Shown here: one piece after another, positions 16,877 through 27,535 of the stretch
Layout: every line of letters starts with the position of its first letter
How positions within the stretch are numbered: position 1 is the first letter of the stretch
Assembly: GCA_002371705.1 (NCBI GenBank)
Contig: DFGI01000083.1
Span: 1 to 64,000 of the forward strand
Reading direction: 5' to 3'
From: Bacteroidales bacterium UBA3754
Lineage (GTDB): Bacteria > Bacteroidota > Bacteroidia > Bacteroidales > UBA1715
DNA: 64,000 nucleotides
The notes under the pieces: generated by a model
The model's database searches: none
Told to the model about the DNA's origin: nothing
What the model saw: the letters and a program-made list of their open reading frames with translations, nothing else
Translations under genes and position numbers: made by a program

Positions 16877-19800
16877 ATGAAACAGACAGAGATTTCAAAG
16901 GCAAGAGGTTGGTGGAAGCACCTACTGTTACTGTGTGTAACCCTCTTGGGAGCGATTGGGTTTGCTACGGCGCAAAACTATCCGTTCCCACAAAATTATC
17001 AGTATCCGTATGGTACGATTTACACGGCAAGTGGTACTACCGTAAAAGACAAAATTCAGTCTTTGTATGAGGCGTGGAAAGGCAATTACTACGTTACAAG
17101 TGGTAATCTTGGACGTGTGAAATTTGTGCAAGAAGGAGAAAATGGTGATAATTCCGTGTCCGAAGGTATTGCGTATGGTATGCTTATCTTTGTGTATATG
17201 GATAATGCCCAAAATAACACGCAGGCAGATTTCGACCGTTTGTGGCGCTACTATAAAAAGTGGGAAAATAACAACGGCTTGATGCACTGGAAAGTGGAAG
17301 GTTTTGGAAGTAAGGTTGTTGACCCCAACGGTGCTACCGATGCCGATCTTGATGCTGCGCAAGCGTTGTTGATGGCTCACAAACAATGGGGTAGCAATGG
17401 CGATATTAATTATCTGCAAGAGGCAAAAACATTGACTACTGCTATTTGGAATCACGAAGTTAACAGCGCCCGTCACTTGAAACCGGGTGATATGTTCGAT
17501 GATTACAAGAACCCTTGTTACTTTATTACCAATGCTATGCAGTTGTTCGCATACGTTGAGGGTAAGGAAGGTTGGCAAACACACTCGTGGTCGTCGGTTA
17601 TCTCGAACTGCTATAGTTTGATTAAGAAAACAAGAAATGGCAGCACTGGTTTGGTTCCTGACTGGTGTTACCAAGATGGTTCGTACCTTACAGGTTTGAC
17701 TAATGGTAAGTTTGAATCAATTTTCGGATACGATGCTGTTCGTGTTCCTTGGCGTATGGCTCATGCGTATGCATGGTATGGACACCAGGACGCATACGAT
17801 ATTGCTGCAAAAATTGTAGATTGGGCACAATCTAAATATCCGAATCCTGATGATATAGTTGATGGTTATAGATTGAATGGTACACCGGGAACAGGTCTTG
17901 GTGGTTCACTTTCTTCATGGGGTACAGGTAAGAATGCCTGCTTTAAAGGTGGTGTGTCTATGGCCGCTATGATTGATTCGAAATACAATTCATATATGAC
18001 AAAGAGTTGGTCAGTTGGTTCTGCTACTGATTCGTGGGGAAAATATTACACTCATACAACCCAATTGTTGTTTATGTTGTGTATGACAGGTAACATGCCT
18101 AACTTCTGGGATATGTTGCCAGTGCCCGACGTTGCTGAAACCAATGCCGACGGTAATGCAGTGTATGTTGATTTCTCAAAGGCTATTGCAAGTGGCGTGT
18201 CCGCATCAGATTGGACGGTTAAAACATACGCTGATAATGATGATGCAACAGCAACTACAATTACACCTAATAAAGTAACTGTCAATGGAAAGCGTGTTAC
18301 GTTAACGCTTCCGTCCGAAATCTCTGAACCAATTATAACAGTTACATATAATGGTACTTCGGTGAAATCATCTGACGATGGCTCAAAAGCCGACAAATTT
18401 GCTGATTTTCCTGTTACCGATAAGATTACAAATATGGAGCCATACGTTACGGCTCGTTATACCAATACCGTTGCTACAACAATTTATGTGCAATGGTCGA
18501 AGGATATAAAAATTTCTGGTGCGTCAGCTTCTGATTTCACGGTATATGTTGATAATGTAAGTAAAGGTAGCCCAGAATCTATTGCTATAAGTGACGACGG
18601 TGACGATATTTTGGAAATGTCGTTCTCTAATGCCATAGTTGGTGCATCATCAGCTGAAATAACATTGTCGTATGCCGGTGGTACTATCACTTCTTCTACT
18701 GGTACCAAAGCTGCTAAAGCTTTTACCAAATCTATGGTGCAAAACTACTATTTGACAGTTACATGTTTTGATTTGCTGAATGCGGGGGCTGATAAAAATA
18801 TTGGTTTTGCTGGTGGTTGGGATGGTGCTGGTTCTTTTGTCAGCGAAACATTCCAAGGACAACCTGTGTATTCGTGGTCGAATAAATCAACAGCGTATGC
18901 AAATTTACAAACATACTCATCTGAGAGTGCTCAACGTATGTCGGCATCCGATTTGGCTGATTTTCAAGATTATACATCAAAATCAGGACTTCGCTTAAAA
19001 GGTAGAGTATATTTAAAAGAGAATGCTGGTGGAGATATTGGTGTTTGGTTAAATGATATGGGTGACTATAATGCCAACTACGCAGCTATTCCAATGGGAT
19101 TGACCGTGGGAGAATGGACTGAATTTGATATAAAATTGTCTGATGTTACGACAAATTATCAAACATATAATGCTGGCTTTACATACACGGGTGCAAAAAT
19201 CCGATATGTTTCGGATGATGATAATGGATCAAAAAAGAACTATACTATATATATAGACTATTTGCAATTGTGTCCACCGAATCCATCGGTTGATATGCTT
19301 GGCGGTAAGGTGTCGTACGATGGAAATCAAGTGGAATTGAGATTCTCTATCGGTATGCGTGTTCCTGATGTATATTCATTAAGTGCGATTTCAATTTCTG
19401 ACAATTTGCAATCGTATGAAATTTCTTCTGTAGAAACTAAAGTGGGTGACGCATCAACCCTTGTGTTTACGTTGGCAGAACCAATTAGTGGAACCGATGT
19501 GACAGCAAGCTACTCAGGCGGCGGTGCTTTGTATTCTGTTGATGGTCGTGAATGTGAACCATTTTACACGGATTTAGCTAATTTGGTGGGTATGACTACT
19601 GCAACTGGTTGGTACGATGACTTCGATGATGCAGAGGATTATATCACACTTGAACTTGGCGGTGATGGTAAGATTGTGACGGATGTTACTGAAAAAGCTA
19701 ATCAAGGTATTTTAGCTGTTACTCAAAAAGCAACAACATCGTGGGCTGGTGGTTTAACAATTTCTCCATCAAGTTATGTGATCGATATGACTAATGGCCG

Positions 19801-22800
19801 TGAAAAAGTTGCATTCAAGGTTGCTACGGCAAGTGGAACAATGGATGGTTTTTATCGAGTTGACATTAAGGATTATTTCGGAAATGAAACTAATAGTGGC
19901 GAATGGTCTCCGATAACAATTACTACATCTGGTGTTGAAAAAACAGTTACTGGATTTAACTTTGAACAAATTGATGGATCGGCTGTTTCCTCAATAATGT
20001 TCCGGTTTATTACGGATGACAATGCTGACGGCGAATATACTCCAAAAATGTATGGTGGAACATTAAACTTCGACTACATTTCAGTGGGTAAGGCGTTGAC
20101 ATTGAAAGTTCCAGCCGCAATAACGAAGGAAGACCAAGGTATTGACGAAGATGCAAGTTTCTCTGCTACAAGTTCTGCCGATGGTTTCATCTATGTAGTT
20201 CCTTGGCAAACAGCTCCTCAGTTCTCGGAATTGGAAGCTACTTGTGCTGACAAAAAAGGTGTGAAGGTTGCTTGTACCGAAAATACACCTGTAACAGTGA
20301 GCTTAAAGGGTATTGGCTACGGATTCTTCTATGCGTATGCGTATGACCCAGTTTCGGGTAGTTTGTCAACTAAGAAGGAAGTACATATTAATGATGTAAC
20401 GCCTCCAGAAATTGTTGACTGCTCAAATGGCAATGTAACTGAAGATGGTTCGGTTGCTGTTACGGTAAGCGAAAATTCTACAGTATATATTGTAAAGGCT
20501 TCGGAAAGCATTTCTTCATACGATGATGTTCTAAACACTGATTACTATTCAATAAGCGGTTGTAAAGGTGGCGAAGCATCTACTGTTGATGTGGAAAGTT
20601 TAATGAATACATTTGAGTTGAACGATGAATTAGTATTCTATGCAGTTGATGCAAGTTATAATCTTTCTGATAAATCAACTTGTAGCTTTATAATCAAGCC
20701 AGAAGTGCTGAAGATTATGCAAGTATATACTACTGATGATTCAGAGAATATTACTGCGGCAACTTCACGCGACGTTGTTACAGTAGTTGCAAACCGTCCG
20801 TTTACTGCGGCTTACTTGGTTCTTGGTAATAAAGCGGTTGAGTTGGCTACAATAGCAAATGTTGCTGACCTTGCAGAAACAATAGATGGTCTTTTCGCAG
20901 CAGAATTGGATTTGTCGGAAGTGGCAAATATGCCTGACGAAGCTGCTGGTCACATCTATATTACCGATGGCGAATCTTTGATTGGTCCGTTTGATATAGA
21001 AGTCACTAAGGGTACAGTATTCTTAACAGGCTTACAAATTATGGAATCCACAGTTACTGTAAATGTAGGTGAAATAGTTTCTGTAAAAGTTATTGAAGAA
21101 CCAACGAATGCAACCAACAAAACATTAACTGTTGCAGAATCGCAATATGCTACATTCGAATATCGCTACGATGCAGATAAAGGTGAAAACTACATTGATA
21201 TTACCGGTGTGAAAGGTACTGGTGGTCAAACTATTGATGTAGTGGTTTCAGGTTCAACTGAAACAGGTACTGTATCTGCTGATCCTTTCCAATTAAAAGT
21301 TGTTCAGTTGCCAGAATCAATTACTGTTACTCCTCAAGAAGGCAAATCTGCTTCTATGGTTGTAGGCGAAAAACAAACATTGGTGGCAAATGTACTTCCT
21401 GACAATGCTGACAACAAGGATGTTACGTGGTCAATGGATATTATTTTTGCTGACTACATAACATTGGATACAGAAACAGGTGAGATTACTGCGAAAGAAG
21501 AAATTGAGGACGATGGTACAGTTACTATTACAGCAACAAGCGTTGCCGATCCTACTGTAAAAGGTACTATTGCAATCAGCATTGGTGCTAAACAAGTAGA
21601 ATCAATTGTACCTGAAGTTGACGAAGTATCGGTTGCATTAGGTGCTAACAAAACAATCTTGGTTAGTGTGACTCCAGCTGATGCTACCGATAAATCAATG
21701 ACAGTTTCATATTCTCAAGAAGGTGTTGCCACAGCTGTTTACACTGATGGTTCTCTTAAAATCACTGGTGATGCTGTTGGTGCAACCAATATAACTCTTA
21801 CAAACGAAAAGAGTGGAAAATCTGCTACTATTGCGGTAACAGTTACTTGTCCAACTCAAGCTCCTACAGCCGATGATGTTGACCAAATGCAGACTATCTG
21901 CCAAGGTACAGCAACAGCGCTTACCACAAAAACAGACTTTACTGCTGTATGGTACGCAGCTGCAACTGGCGGCGAAGCATTGGCATCTGCTCCTGCTTCA
22001 ACGGCTGAATCAGCTGTGGGTGTGACTAAATACTATGTTGCGAAAGTTGCTGATGGTTGCGAAAGTGCTGAACGTTTGGAAGTTTCAATGAACATTACGG
22101 CAAAACCAACAGCTACTATCACAAATTCTGAATTGGAATTCTGTGCTACTACTACTGAAGTTGCCCTTACAGCAGAAGTTTCTACAAATGCTACTTGGAC
22201 TGCTACTCTTGGTGGCAAGGATGTTACTGCCGAAGTGATTAGCGGTAGCACATTCAACCCATCGGCTAAGGGTGCTGGTACATACACTATCACGTTGAGC
22301 CGTGGTACAGAAGAATGTGGCGACACTGATAATGCTGATTTCGTTGTAACTGCAGCTCCAACGGTAACAGTTACAGTTCCTGAAAAAATCTGTAATACTG
22401 ACGAACCTATCACACTTGTGGCTTCGGCTGAAGGTGGTGAATGGTCTGGTACAAATGTGAGTGAAGGTAAGTTTGACCCGTCTCACGGTTCAGCAACTAT
22501 TACATACACATACACTTCTGGTGCATGTGAGGTTGTTGTAAACGAAGTGTTTGCAGTAACAACAACTCCTCAACCAACTATCGAAGGTTTGAAGACGAAA
22601 TTCTGTAAAAACGACGATGCCCAGTTATTCTCAGCATTGCAAGTTCCTGCTGGTGGTTCATTCACATTGGATGGTGCCGAAGCTGATGGTATCAATCCAA
22701 GCGAATTGACGGCTGAAGAACATATAGTTGCTTATACACTTACTAAAGATGGTTGTACAGGTTCGAAAGAAGTTGCTGTAACTATCTATGATATCCCAAC

Positions 22801-25800
22801 GGTAGAATTCGGCGACTACAATAACAAAATGTGTGATAACGCTGATGCTCAAACATTGACGGCTACTCCAGCTGACGGTACTTGGTCGGGTAACGCACCT
22901 GCAGGTGTGTTCAACCCAACTGGTCTCGAAGGTGATGTGAAAGTTACTTATACGGTAACTGACGCAAACAGCTGTAAGAACGCTGGCGAAGCTACTATCA
23001 ATGTCGTAAAAACTGTTGCTCCTGTATTGGAAAAATCAGTATATGGTATTGTAGTTGGTGCCGATGTTCCTGAATTGTCGGCTGAAGGTGCTGATATTAA
23101 ATGGTATGCTACCGAAGGCGGCGATGCTGTAGAGGCTACTACATATACTCCTGAAATGACTACTGAAGCTGAAAAAGAAGTTAAGGTATATGTAACAAAT
23201 ACAGTGGAAGGTTGCGAAAGCGAAACAGAAGTTGTTACAATTAAAGTAACTGACTGTAAGACTGAACCTGTAACAATTGCTGAAGTTGATGCAATCTGCT
23301 TCGGACAAGCAATTCCTACATTGTCTGCTACTGGCGACGGTGCAAGCGAAATTCGTTGGTACAATGCGAAGGGTGAATCTCTTGGCACAGGTGCTGAATA
23401 CTCACCAAAAGCTGAGGATATAACTTCGGCTGGTTCATATAAGTTCTTCGCTGCTCAATATTCTGAAGCAAATGCCTGCGAGGGTGTTCAATCAGCTGTA
23501 ACATTGACAGTAAAAGCAACTCCAGCTGCTCCTTCATTGACAGGTAACGCAAGTTGTGCCGGTGCTGCTATCAACAACTTGGTTTCAACTGATGCTGCAT
23601 TCTGGTATTCAGCTGAAAATGCTGAGGCAGTTCTTACTGACGCAGCTACAGTAAAATATGCTCCTGAAGCTTTGGATGCAACAACTACATTCTACGCTCG
23701 TACTGAGTTGAATGGTTGCTACTCTGACTTTGTAAGTGTTGAATACACTATCAACGAAGCTCCTGATGCTCCAGAAGTCGAAGCTACAAATGCTTGCTAC
23801 GGCAAAAACGACGAATACCTTGTAAAAGCAACTGCCGCTGCTGGTTGCACATTGCAATGGTATGATAGCCACGACAATGCTCTTGGTAACGAAGCTACTC
23901 AAAAGGTAACTGGTGTTACTCAAGCAGGTGACTATACATATTATGTAAAACAACGCTCAGAACAAAATTGTGCGAGTGCCGCTGCTGAGGCTACGTTGAC
24001 TGTAAACGAATTGCCAACACCGAAGATTACTCTTACAGAAACAGAATTCTGTTCAAGTTTCGGTGAATCAATTTCACTTACAGCTGAACCAGCCCCATCT
24101 ACAGGTACAGGTGTATTTACAATTAATGATGTGGAAGCTACTTCGTTTGTTCCAAGTAGCTACGCTAAGAATACAATACTTACTGTAAACTACGAATTTA
24201 CTGATGCAAACGGCTGCTCCGCAAAAGCATCTGCAAAAGCTGTTACAATTGTTGACTGCGACGATAGCCCTGTAACTGATATGCAGGTATCTCCTTCAAC
24301 TGTGACATTGAAAGCTAAGGATGCGACTCAGAAACTTTCGGTTGCTATCATTACTGAAAAAGAAGGTAAATATAACCAAGCTGTAACCTGGGAATCTTCT
24401 GCTCCAGAAGTTGCAACTGTTGTTGACGGTGTTGTTACTGCTGTTAGCGTAGGTGAAGCTACTATCACAGTTTCATCGAACTACACTCCAGGTCAGTCTG
24501 CTTCTTGTGCGGTAACTGTTATCTTCCCTGTAACAAGTGTTGCATTCAGCGAAGAATCCATTACAATTGGTAGTGGTCAATCTAAGAATATGGCAGAACT
24601 TGTTTCATACGAACCAGCTGACGCTCAAGTAACATACTCTTGGGTTGCTTCATCAGGCTTGACTATCACAAGTGAAGGTGTTGTAACTGCTGATGAAACA
24701 TTGAACGATGGTACTGGTACTATCAAGGTGACAGCAAGAACTGCTGATGGTACTGAAAAAGATGCTACTATCAATGTAACAATCGTTGCTAAGACACAAT
24801 TGGTAACAAGCATTACATTGAAAGAAGGTGCTACAATGACATTGCAGGAAGGTGCTACCTACACAATGGGTAAACCAACAGTATCCGAAGCTACTGATAA
24901 ATCATATACTTGGTCTATCGAGGGCGAAGGTGCTGAAATCACTGCTGAAGGTGTTGTAACTGTAACTGGTAAATCAGGTGACACATTCACAATTGTTGCT
25001 ACTGCAAACGATGGTTCTGATGTGAAAGGCGAATGTGTGGTAACAATCAGCGATAAGATTGTTCCAATTGAATCAGTTGCATTCGATGAAGAAGGTGTAT
25101 ATGAAATCTTCGCTTCTGAAACAATTGATATGAAGGAATTCCTTATAGTAGGTCCAGAAGATGCTACTGTAGCTTCTATTGATTGGTCAATTTCTGGTGC
25201 GTATGCTACAATCGACGGAAATGGTATCCTTACTCCAAATGCCGATGTAGTGAACGGAAGTGGTTTGTCACGTAACGTTAATGTGATTGTGACTGTAAAT
25301 TCTACTGATGGCAAAACATCAATGAAAAAATCACAAACTGTTAAGGTTAATCCAGACCCATTGTTTGTGACTTCAATCACAATTCCAGAAAGCATCACTA
25401 TTGAAGAAGGTGATTCATACACATTTGAAGAAGCAAAAGTATTGCCGATGAATGCTGATAATAAGAAATACGCTTGGAGCATTAAGACTGAAGGCGCTCC
25501 TGCATCTATCAGCGAAGAAGGCGTAGTTACTTTGACTGAAGCTGCTACTCCAGGTGTTACATTCGTGGTTGTTGCAACAGCTGATGATTTCAAAGCTGTT
25601 GAGTCTAACGAATGTTTGGTAACTGTGGTTCAGAAAACAATCAAGGTTACACGCATTAACTTGGGTGAATCCGAAATTAATCTTGAAGCTGGTGGTAGCC
25701 ACGGATTGTTCTACGTATCATTGCTTCCTGAAAACACCACTCAAACAGAAGTGGAAGTATCTTCTTCTTCAGAATCTGTTGTGGTGCTCGACAACAACGA

Positions 25801-26926
25801 TGGTTCGTTCGACGTGGTTGGTTTGAATGGTGTGCAAAATGCAATTATCACAGTTAAATCTGTTGACAACCCTGCTATTTCAAGCACAATCACAGTTAAT
25901 GTGAAAGAACTTGTTAAGAACATCAAGGTTTCTGGTACACAACAAATGTTTGTTGGTAACACAATCAACTTGAGTGCTCAGGTTAGCGATGCAACTGCTA
26001 CTGACAAATCAGTACAATGGTCTTCAAGCGACGAATCCGTTGCAACTGTTTCTCAAAATGGCGTTGTGTTAGGTAAAGCTCCTGGTATGGTTCAAATCAC
26101 TGCGACCGCAAAAGATGGTTCAGAAGTTGCTGGTTTCATCGACATTTCAGTTGATAAGATTAGTGTTGAACAGTTGACTGCTAAAGATATTACTATCGAA
26201 ATGGGTCAAACTGAACAAGTAAAGACAACTATCACTCCATCGAATGCGACTTACACCGATTTGTCATACTACATCAATGACCCTGATATTGCATCAATTG
26301 ACGAATCTGGTGTTGTAACAGGTATTAAGAATGGTGAAACTACTGTCACAATCACAGCTCAGGCTGATGGTATCACAACAATGATTAAAGTGAAAGTAAC
26401 GTTGAACCGTGCTAACAAAGAAGAGTTGATTCGATTGATCGAAGACGAAGTTTGGGGTGCTTACTCAGTTTACAACAAAGTTGAAAACGGTGATATTGTA
26501 ATTGGTTGGGCTAAAGGCCAAATCACTCCACTCAAGTACAACGAATTCCAGAATGCTTGGATGGATGCCCAAACAGTTCGTTACGAAGAGTTTGCAACTC
26601 AGGAAACTGTAGATGCTGCTAAGAATAGATTGTATAGAGCTATTGAAGGCATGGGTGAAAAGATTGATGGTATCGAACTCGCTATTGACGATGTAGTGGC
26701 AATAGATGCGAAGGTATATCCATCAGTTGTTACCAATACAGTGACTGTTGCGGCTGACAATTTGAAATCTATCAAGATTGTATCGATTACAGGTAAGGTT
26801 GTAGCTCAAGAAGAAGCTGCAGGCGATGAAATCGAAATCAATGCTTCGAAATTCGCTCAAGGAGCTTACAAAGTAATCATCGAAACTGAAGATGGTGTTG
26901 CATCTGGTTCTTTCATCAAGAAATAA
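16877..26926 (+). CDS. Giant T9SS-exported GH8 glycoside hydrolase with Ig-like repeats
   Basis: A 3349-residue protein. A signal peptide ends near TAQ33. Residues about 34-415 are a GH8 (alpha/alpha)6 domain with SEGIAYGM (95-102, Glu96 the likely acid), DADLD (155-159) and GYDAVRVPWR (284-293, Asp286 the likely base), so it is probably an endoglucanase, xylanase or related enzyme. Two jelly-roll-like segments (about 640-800 and 910-1070) may bind carbohydrate. About eleven BIG2-type domains and a block of Cys-containing Ig-like repeats (about 1650-2440) follow. The protein ends with a helical FIVAR-like stretch and a type A T9SS sorting domain (about 3280-3349, VYPSVVTNTVTV to GSFIKK). It is unusually long for GH8. 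A promoter lies upstream, a terminator downstream, and inverted repeats lie on both sides. Confidence 0.93.
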   Translation: MKQTEISKARGWWKHLLLLCVTLLGAIGFATAQNYPFPQNYQYPYGTIYTASGTTVKDKIQSLYEAWKGNYYVTSGNLGRVKFVQEGENGDNSVSEGIAYGMLIFVYMDNAQNNTQADFDRLWRYYKKWENNNGLMHWKVEGFGSKVVDPNGATDADLDAAQALLMAHKQWGSNGDINYLQEAKTLTTAIWNHEVNSARHLKPGDMFDDYKNPCYFITNAMQLFAYVEGKEGWQTHSWSSVISNCYSLIKKTRNGSTGLVPDWCYQDGSYLTGLTNGKFESIFGYDAVRVPWRMAHAYAWYGHQDAYDIAAKIVDWAQSKYPNPDDIVDGYRLNGTPGTGLGGSLSSWGTGKNACFKGGVSMAAMIDSKYNSYMTKSWSVGSATDSWGKYYTHTTQLLFMLCMTGNMPNFWDMLPVPDVAETNADGNAVYVDFSKAIASGVSASDWTVKTYADNDDATATTITPNKVTVNGKRVTLTLPSEISEPIITVTYNGTSVKSSDDGSKADKFADFPVTDKITNMEPYVTARYTNTVATTIYVQWSKDIKISGASASDFTVYVDNVSKGSPESIAISDDGDDILEMSFSNAIVGASSAEITLSYAGGTITSSTGTKAAKAFTKSMVQNYYLTVTCFDLLNAGADKNIGFAGGWDGAGSFVSETFQGQPVYSWSNKSTAYANLQTYSSESAQRMSASDLADFQDYTSKSGLRLKGRVYLKENAGGDIGVWLNDMGDYNANYAAIPMGLTVGEWTEFDIKLSDVTTNYQTYNAGFTYTGAKIRYVSDDDNGSKKNYTIYIDYLQLCPPNPSVDMLGGKVSYDGNQVELRFSIGMRVPDVYSLSAISISDNLQSYEISSVETKVGDASTLVFTLAEPISGTDVTASYSGGGALYSVDGRECEPFYTDLANLVGMTTATGWYDDFDDAEDYITLELGGDGKIVTDVTEKANQGILAVTQKATTSWAGGLTISPSSYVIDMTNGREKVAFKVATASGTMDGFYRVDIKDYFGNETNSGEWSPITITTSGVEKTVTGFNFEQIDGSAVSSIMFRFITDDNADGEYTPKMYGGTLNFDYISVGKALTLKVPAAITKEDQGIDEDASFSATSSADGFIYVVPWQTAPQFSELEATCADKKGVKVACTENTPVTVSLKGIGYGFFYAYAYDPVSGSLSTKKEVHINDVTPPEIVDCSNGNVTEDGSVAVTVSENSTVYIVKASESISSYDDVLNTDYYSISGCKGGEASTVDVESLMNTFELNDELVFYAVDASYNLSDKSTCSFIIKPEVLKIMQVYTTDDSENITAATSRDVVTVVANRPFTAAYLVLGNKAVELATIANVADLAETIDGLFAAELDLSEVANMPDEAAGHIYITDGESLIGPFDIEVTKGTVFLTGLQIMESTVTVNVGEIVSVKVIEEPTNATNKTLTVAESQYATFEYRYDADKGENYIDITGVKGTGGQTIDVVVSGSTETGTVSADPFQLKVVQLPESITVTPQEGKSASMVVGEKQTLVANVLPDNADNKDVTWSMDIIFADYITLDTETGEITAKEEIEDDGTVTITATSVADPTVKGTIAISIGAKQVESIVPEVDEVSVALGANKTILVSVTPADATDKSMTVSYSQEGVATAVYTDGSLKITGDAVGATNITLTNEKSGKSATIAVTVTCPTQAPTADDVDQMQTICQGTATALTTKTDFTAVWYAAATGGEALASAPASTAESAVGVTKYYVAKVADGCESAERLEVSMNITAKPTATITNSELEFCATTTEVALTAEVSTNATWTATLGGKDVTAEVISGSTFNPSAKGAGTYTITLSRGTEECGDTDNADFVVTAAPTVTVTVPEKICNTDEPITLVASAEGGEWSGTNVSEGKFDPSHGSATITYTYTSGACEVVVNEVFAVTTTPQPTIEGLKTKFCKNDDAQLFSALQVPAGGSFTLDGAEADGINPSELTAEEHIVAYTLTKDGCTGSKEVAVTIYDIPTVEFGDYNNKMCDNADAQTLTATPADGTWSGNAPAGVFNPTGLEGDVKVTYTVTDANSCKNAGEATINVVKTVAPVLEKSVYGIVVGADVPELSAEGADIKWYATEGGDAVEATTYTPEMTTEAEKEVKVYVTNTVEGCESETEVVTIKVTDCKTEPVTIAEVDAICFGQAIPTLSATGDGASEIRWYNAKGESLGTGAEYSPKAEDITSAGSYKFFAAQYSEANACEGVQSAVTLTVKATPAAPSLTGNASCAGAAINNLVSTDAAFWYSAENAEAVLTDAATVKYAPEALDATTTFYARTELNGCYSDFVSVEYTINEAPDAPEVEATNACYGKNDEYLVKATAAAGCTLQWYDSHDNALGNEATQKVTGVTQAGDYTYYVKQRSEQNCASAAAEATLTVNELPTPKITLTETEFCSSFGESISLTAEPAPSTGTGVFTINDVEATSFVPSSYAKNTILTVNYEFTDANGCSAKASAKAVTIVDCDDSPVTDMQVSPSTVTLKAKDATQKLSVAIITEKEGKYNQAVTWESSAPEVATVVDGVVTAVSVGEATITVSSNYTPGQSASCAVTVIFPVTSVAFSEESITIGSGQSKNMAELVSYEPADAQVTYSWVASSGLTITSEGVVTADETLNDGTGTIKVTARTADGTEKDATINVTIVAKTQLVTSITLKEGATMTLQEGATYTMGKPTVSEATDKSYTWSIEGEGAEITAEGVVTVTGKSGDTFTIVATANDGSDVKGECVVTISDKIVPIESVAFDEEGVYEIFASETIDMKEFLIVGPEDATVASIDWSISGAYATIDGNGILTPNADVVNGSGLSRNVNVIVTVNSTDGKTSMKKSQTVKVNPDPLFVTSITIPESITIEEGDSYTFEEAKVLPMNADNKKYAWSIKTEGAPASISEEGVVTLTEAATPGVTFVVVATADDFKAVESNECLVTVVQKTIKVTRINLGESEINLEAGGSHGLFYVSLLPENTTQTEVEVSSSSESVVVLDNNDGSFDVVGLNGVQNAIITVKSVDNPAISSTITVNVKELVKNIKVSGTQQMFVGNTINLSAQVSDATATDKSVQWSSSDESVATVSQNGVVLGKAPGMVQITATAKDGSEVAGFIDISVDKISVEQLTAKDITIEMGQTEQVKTTITPSNATYTDLSYYINDPDIASIDESGVVTGIKNGETTVTITAQADGITTMIKVKVTLNRANKEELIRLIEDEVWGAYSVYNKVENGDIVIGWAKGQITPLKYNEFQNAWMDAQTVRYEEFATQETVDAAKNRLYRAIEGMGEKIDGIELAIDDVVAIDAKVYPSVVTNTVTVAADNLKSIKIVSITGKVVAQEEAAGDEIEINASKFAQGAYKVIIETEDGVASGSFIKK

Positions 26927-26946
26927 TCTGATACTCAACTGAGATT

Positions 26947-26984
26947 AAAAAAATAGCTGTCCAAACGGGCAGCTATTTTTTTAT
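26947..26984 (+). terminator. Rho-independent terminator after the giant GH8 gene
   Basis: AAAAATAGCTG pairs with CAGCTATTTTT across a small inner CC/GG pair and an AAAC loop, followed by a T-rich tail. It starts about 20 bp after the stop codon. Confidence 0.85.
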
Positions 26985-27000
26985 TAAGATACTTCAGATT

Positions 27001-27239
27001 TTCTTTTCTGTTACTTTCTGTCTTCAGCAACAGAAAGTAACCAAAGAATGCCGTCGCCGCCGCATCTTCGCTAAAAATCTTTTCACTCCACTAAACTCTC
27101 GGGGATGGCGCCCCCACACAACCCCACGCCGCCAAGCCGAGAGTTCTTAACGTTCCGTTCAAAGACTTTCTTGACGCTCATCTGCGAAGGCGAACCATCA
27201 TCGTTAAATGAAGATTAATACACTATGTCACAAAAAGAA
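27001..27239. repeat. Palindromic intergenic repeat, related variant element
   Basis: This has the same build as copies A and B. A perfect 12-bp hairpin (27010-27021 with 27030-27041, 8-nt loop) is followed by CCAAAGAA, a GC-rich GCCG stretch and GCTAAAAATC. A central palindrome comes next, in which AACTCTCGG (27094-27102) pairs with CCGAGAGTT (27137-27145), with more pairing inside. The palindrome sequence itself differs from A and B. No coding region is supported here. Confidence 0.6.
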
Positions 27240-27534
27240 AATCTTTGTTAGCACGACGTTCCGACTGAGCCGAGAGGCGTTTAGAAAATCAACGGAGTGA
27301 AACGTAAAAGGCGTTGGTGCCTTGTAACGATAATCTATATTATACGATAGTGTGGCACTTCAACGCCTTTAGTGGAACGCAGTTGATTTTTAGCCGAGCG
27401 GGTCCGTCGGTGGCTTTTCTTTGGGTTCCGTTTCCTTTTGGCATTTTGCTCACGTTCGGCAAAGAAAATACATTTTCTTTGCTCTCACTTAATCGCAAAA
27501 TTCTTTTGCCACCAAAAGAAATGGAACAGAATAG
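27240..27534. repeat. Palindromic intergenic repeat, copy B (inverted relative to copy A)
   Basis: The reverse complement of this segment matches copy A from its hairpin to its distal end, including CAACTGCGTTCC, the AAAGGCGTT core and GTCGGAA-GTCGTGC. Copy B has an extra stretch of about 60 bp at about 27435-27495 inside the outer hairpin. It ends 1-2 bp before the stop of the LD-carboxypeptidase-like gene. Short open frames through copies A and B encode matching peptides (for example WHFNAFSGTQLIFS), which reflect the repeat rather than a gene. Confidence 0.8.
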
Positions 27535-27535
27535 C

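Noticed and set aside
24859..25593. 244-residue minus-strand frame inside the giant gene
   Set aside because: It is one of many long antisense frames produced by the low-complexity Thr, Val and Ala codons of the repeat region.
16141..27534. Composite transposon around the giant gene
   Set aside because: No transposase, resolvase or target-site duplication could be seen, so the inverted repeats are reported only as repeats.
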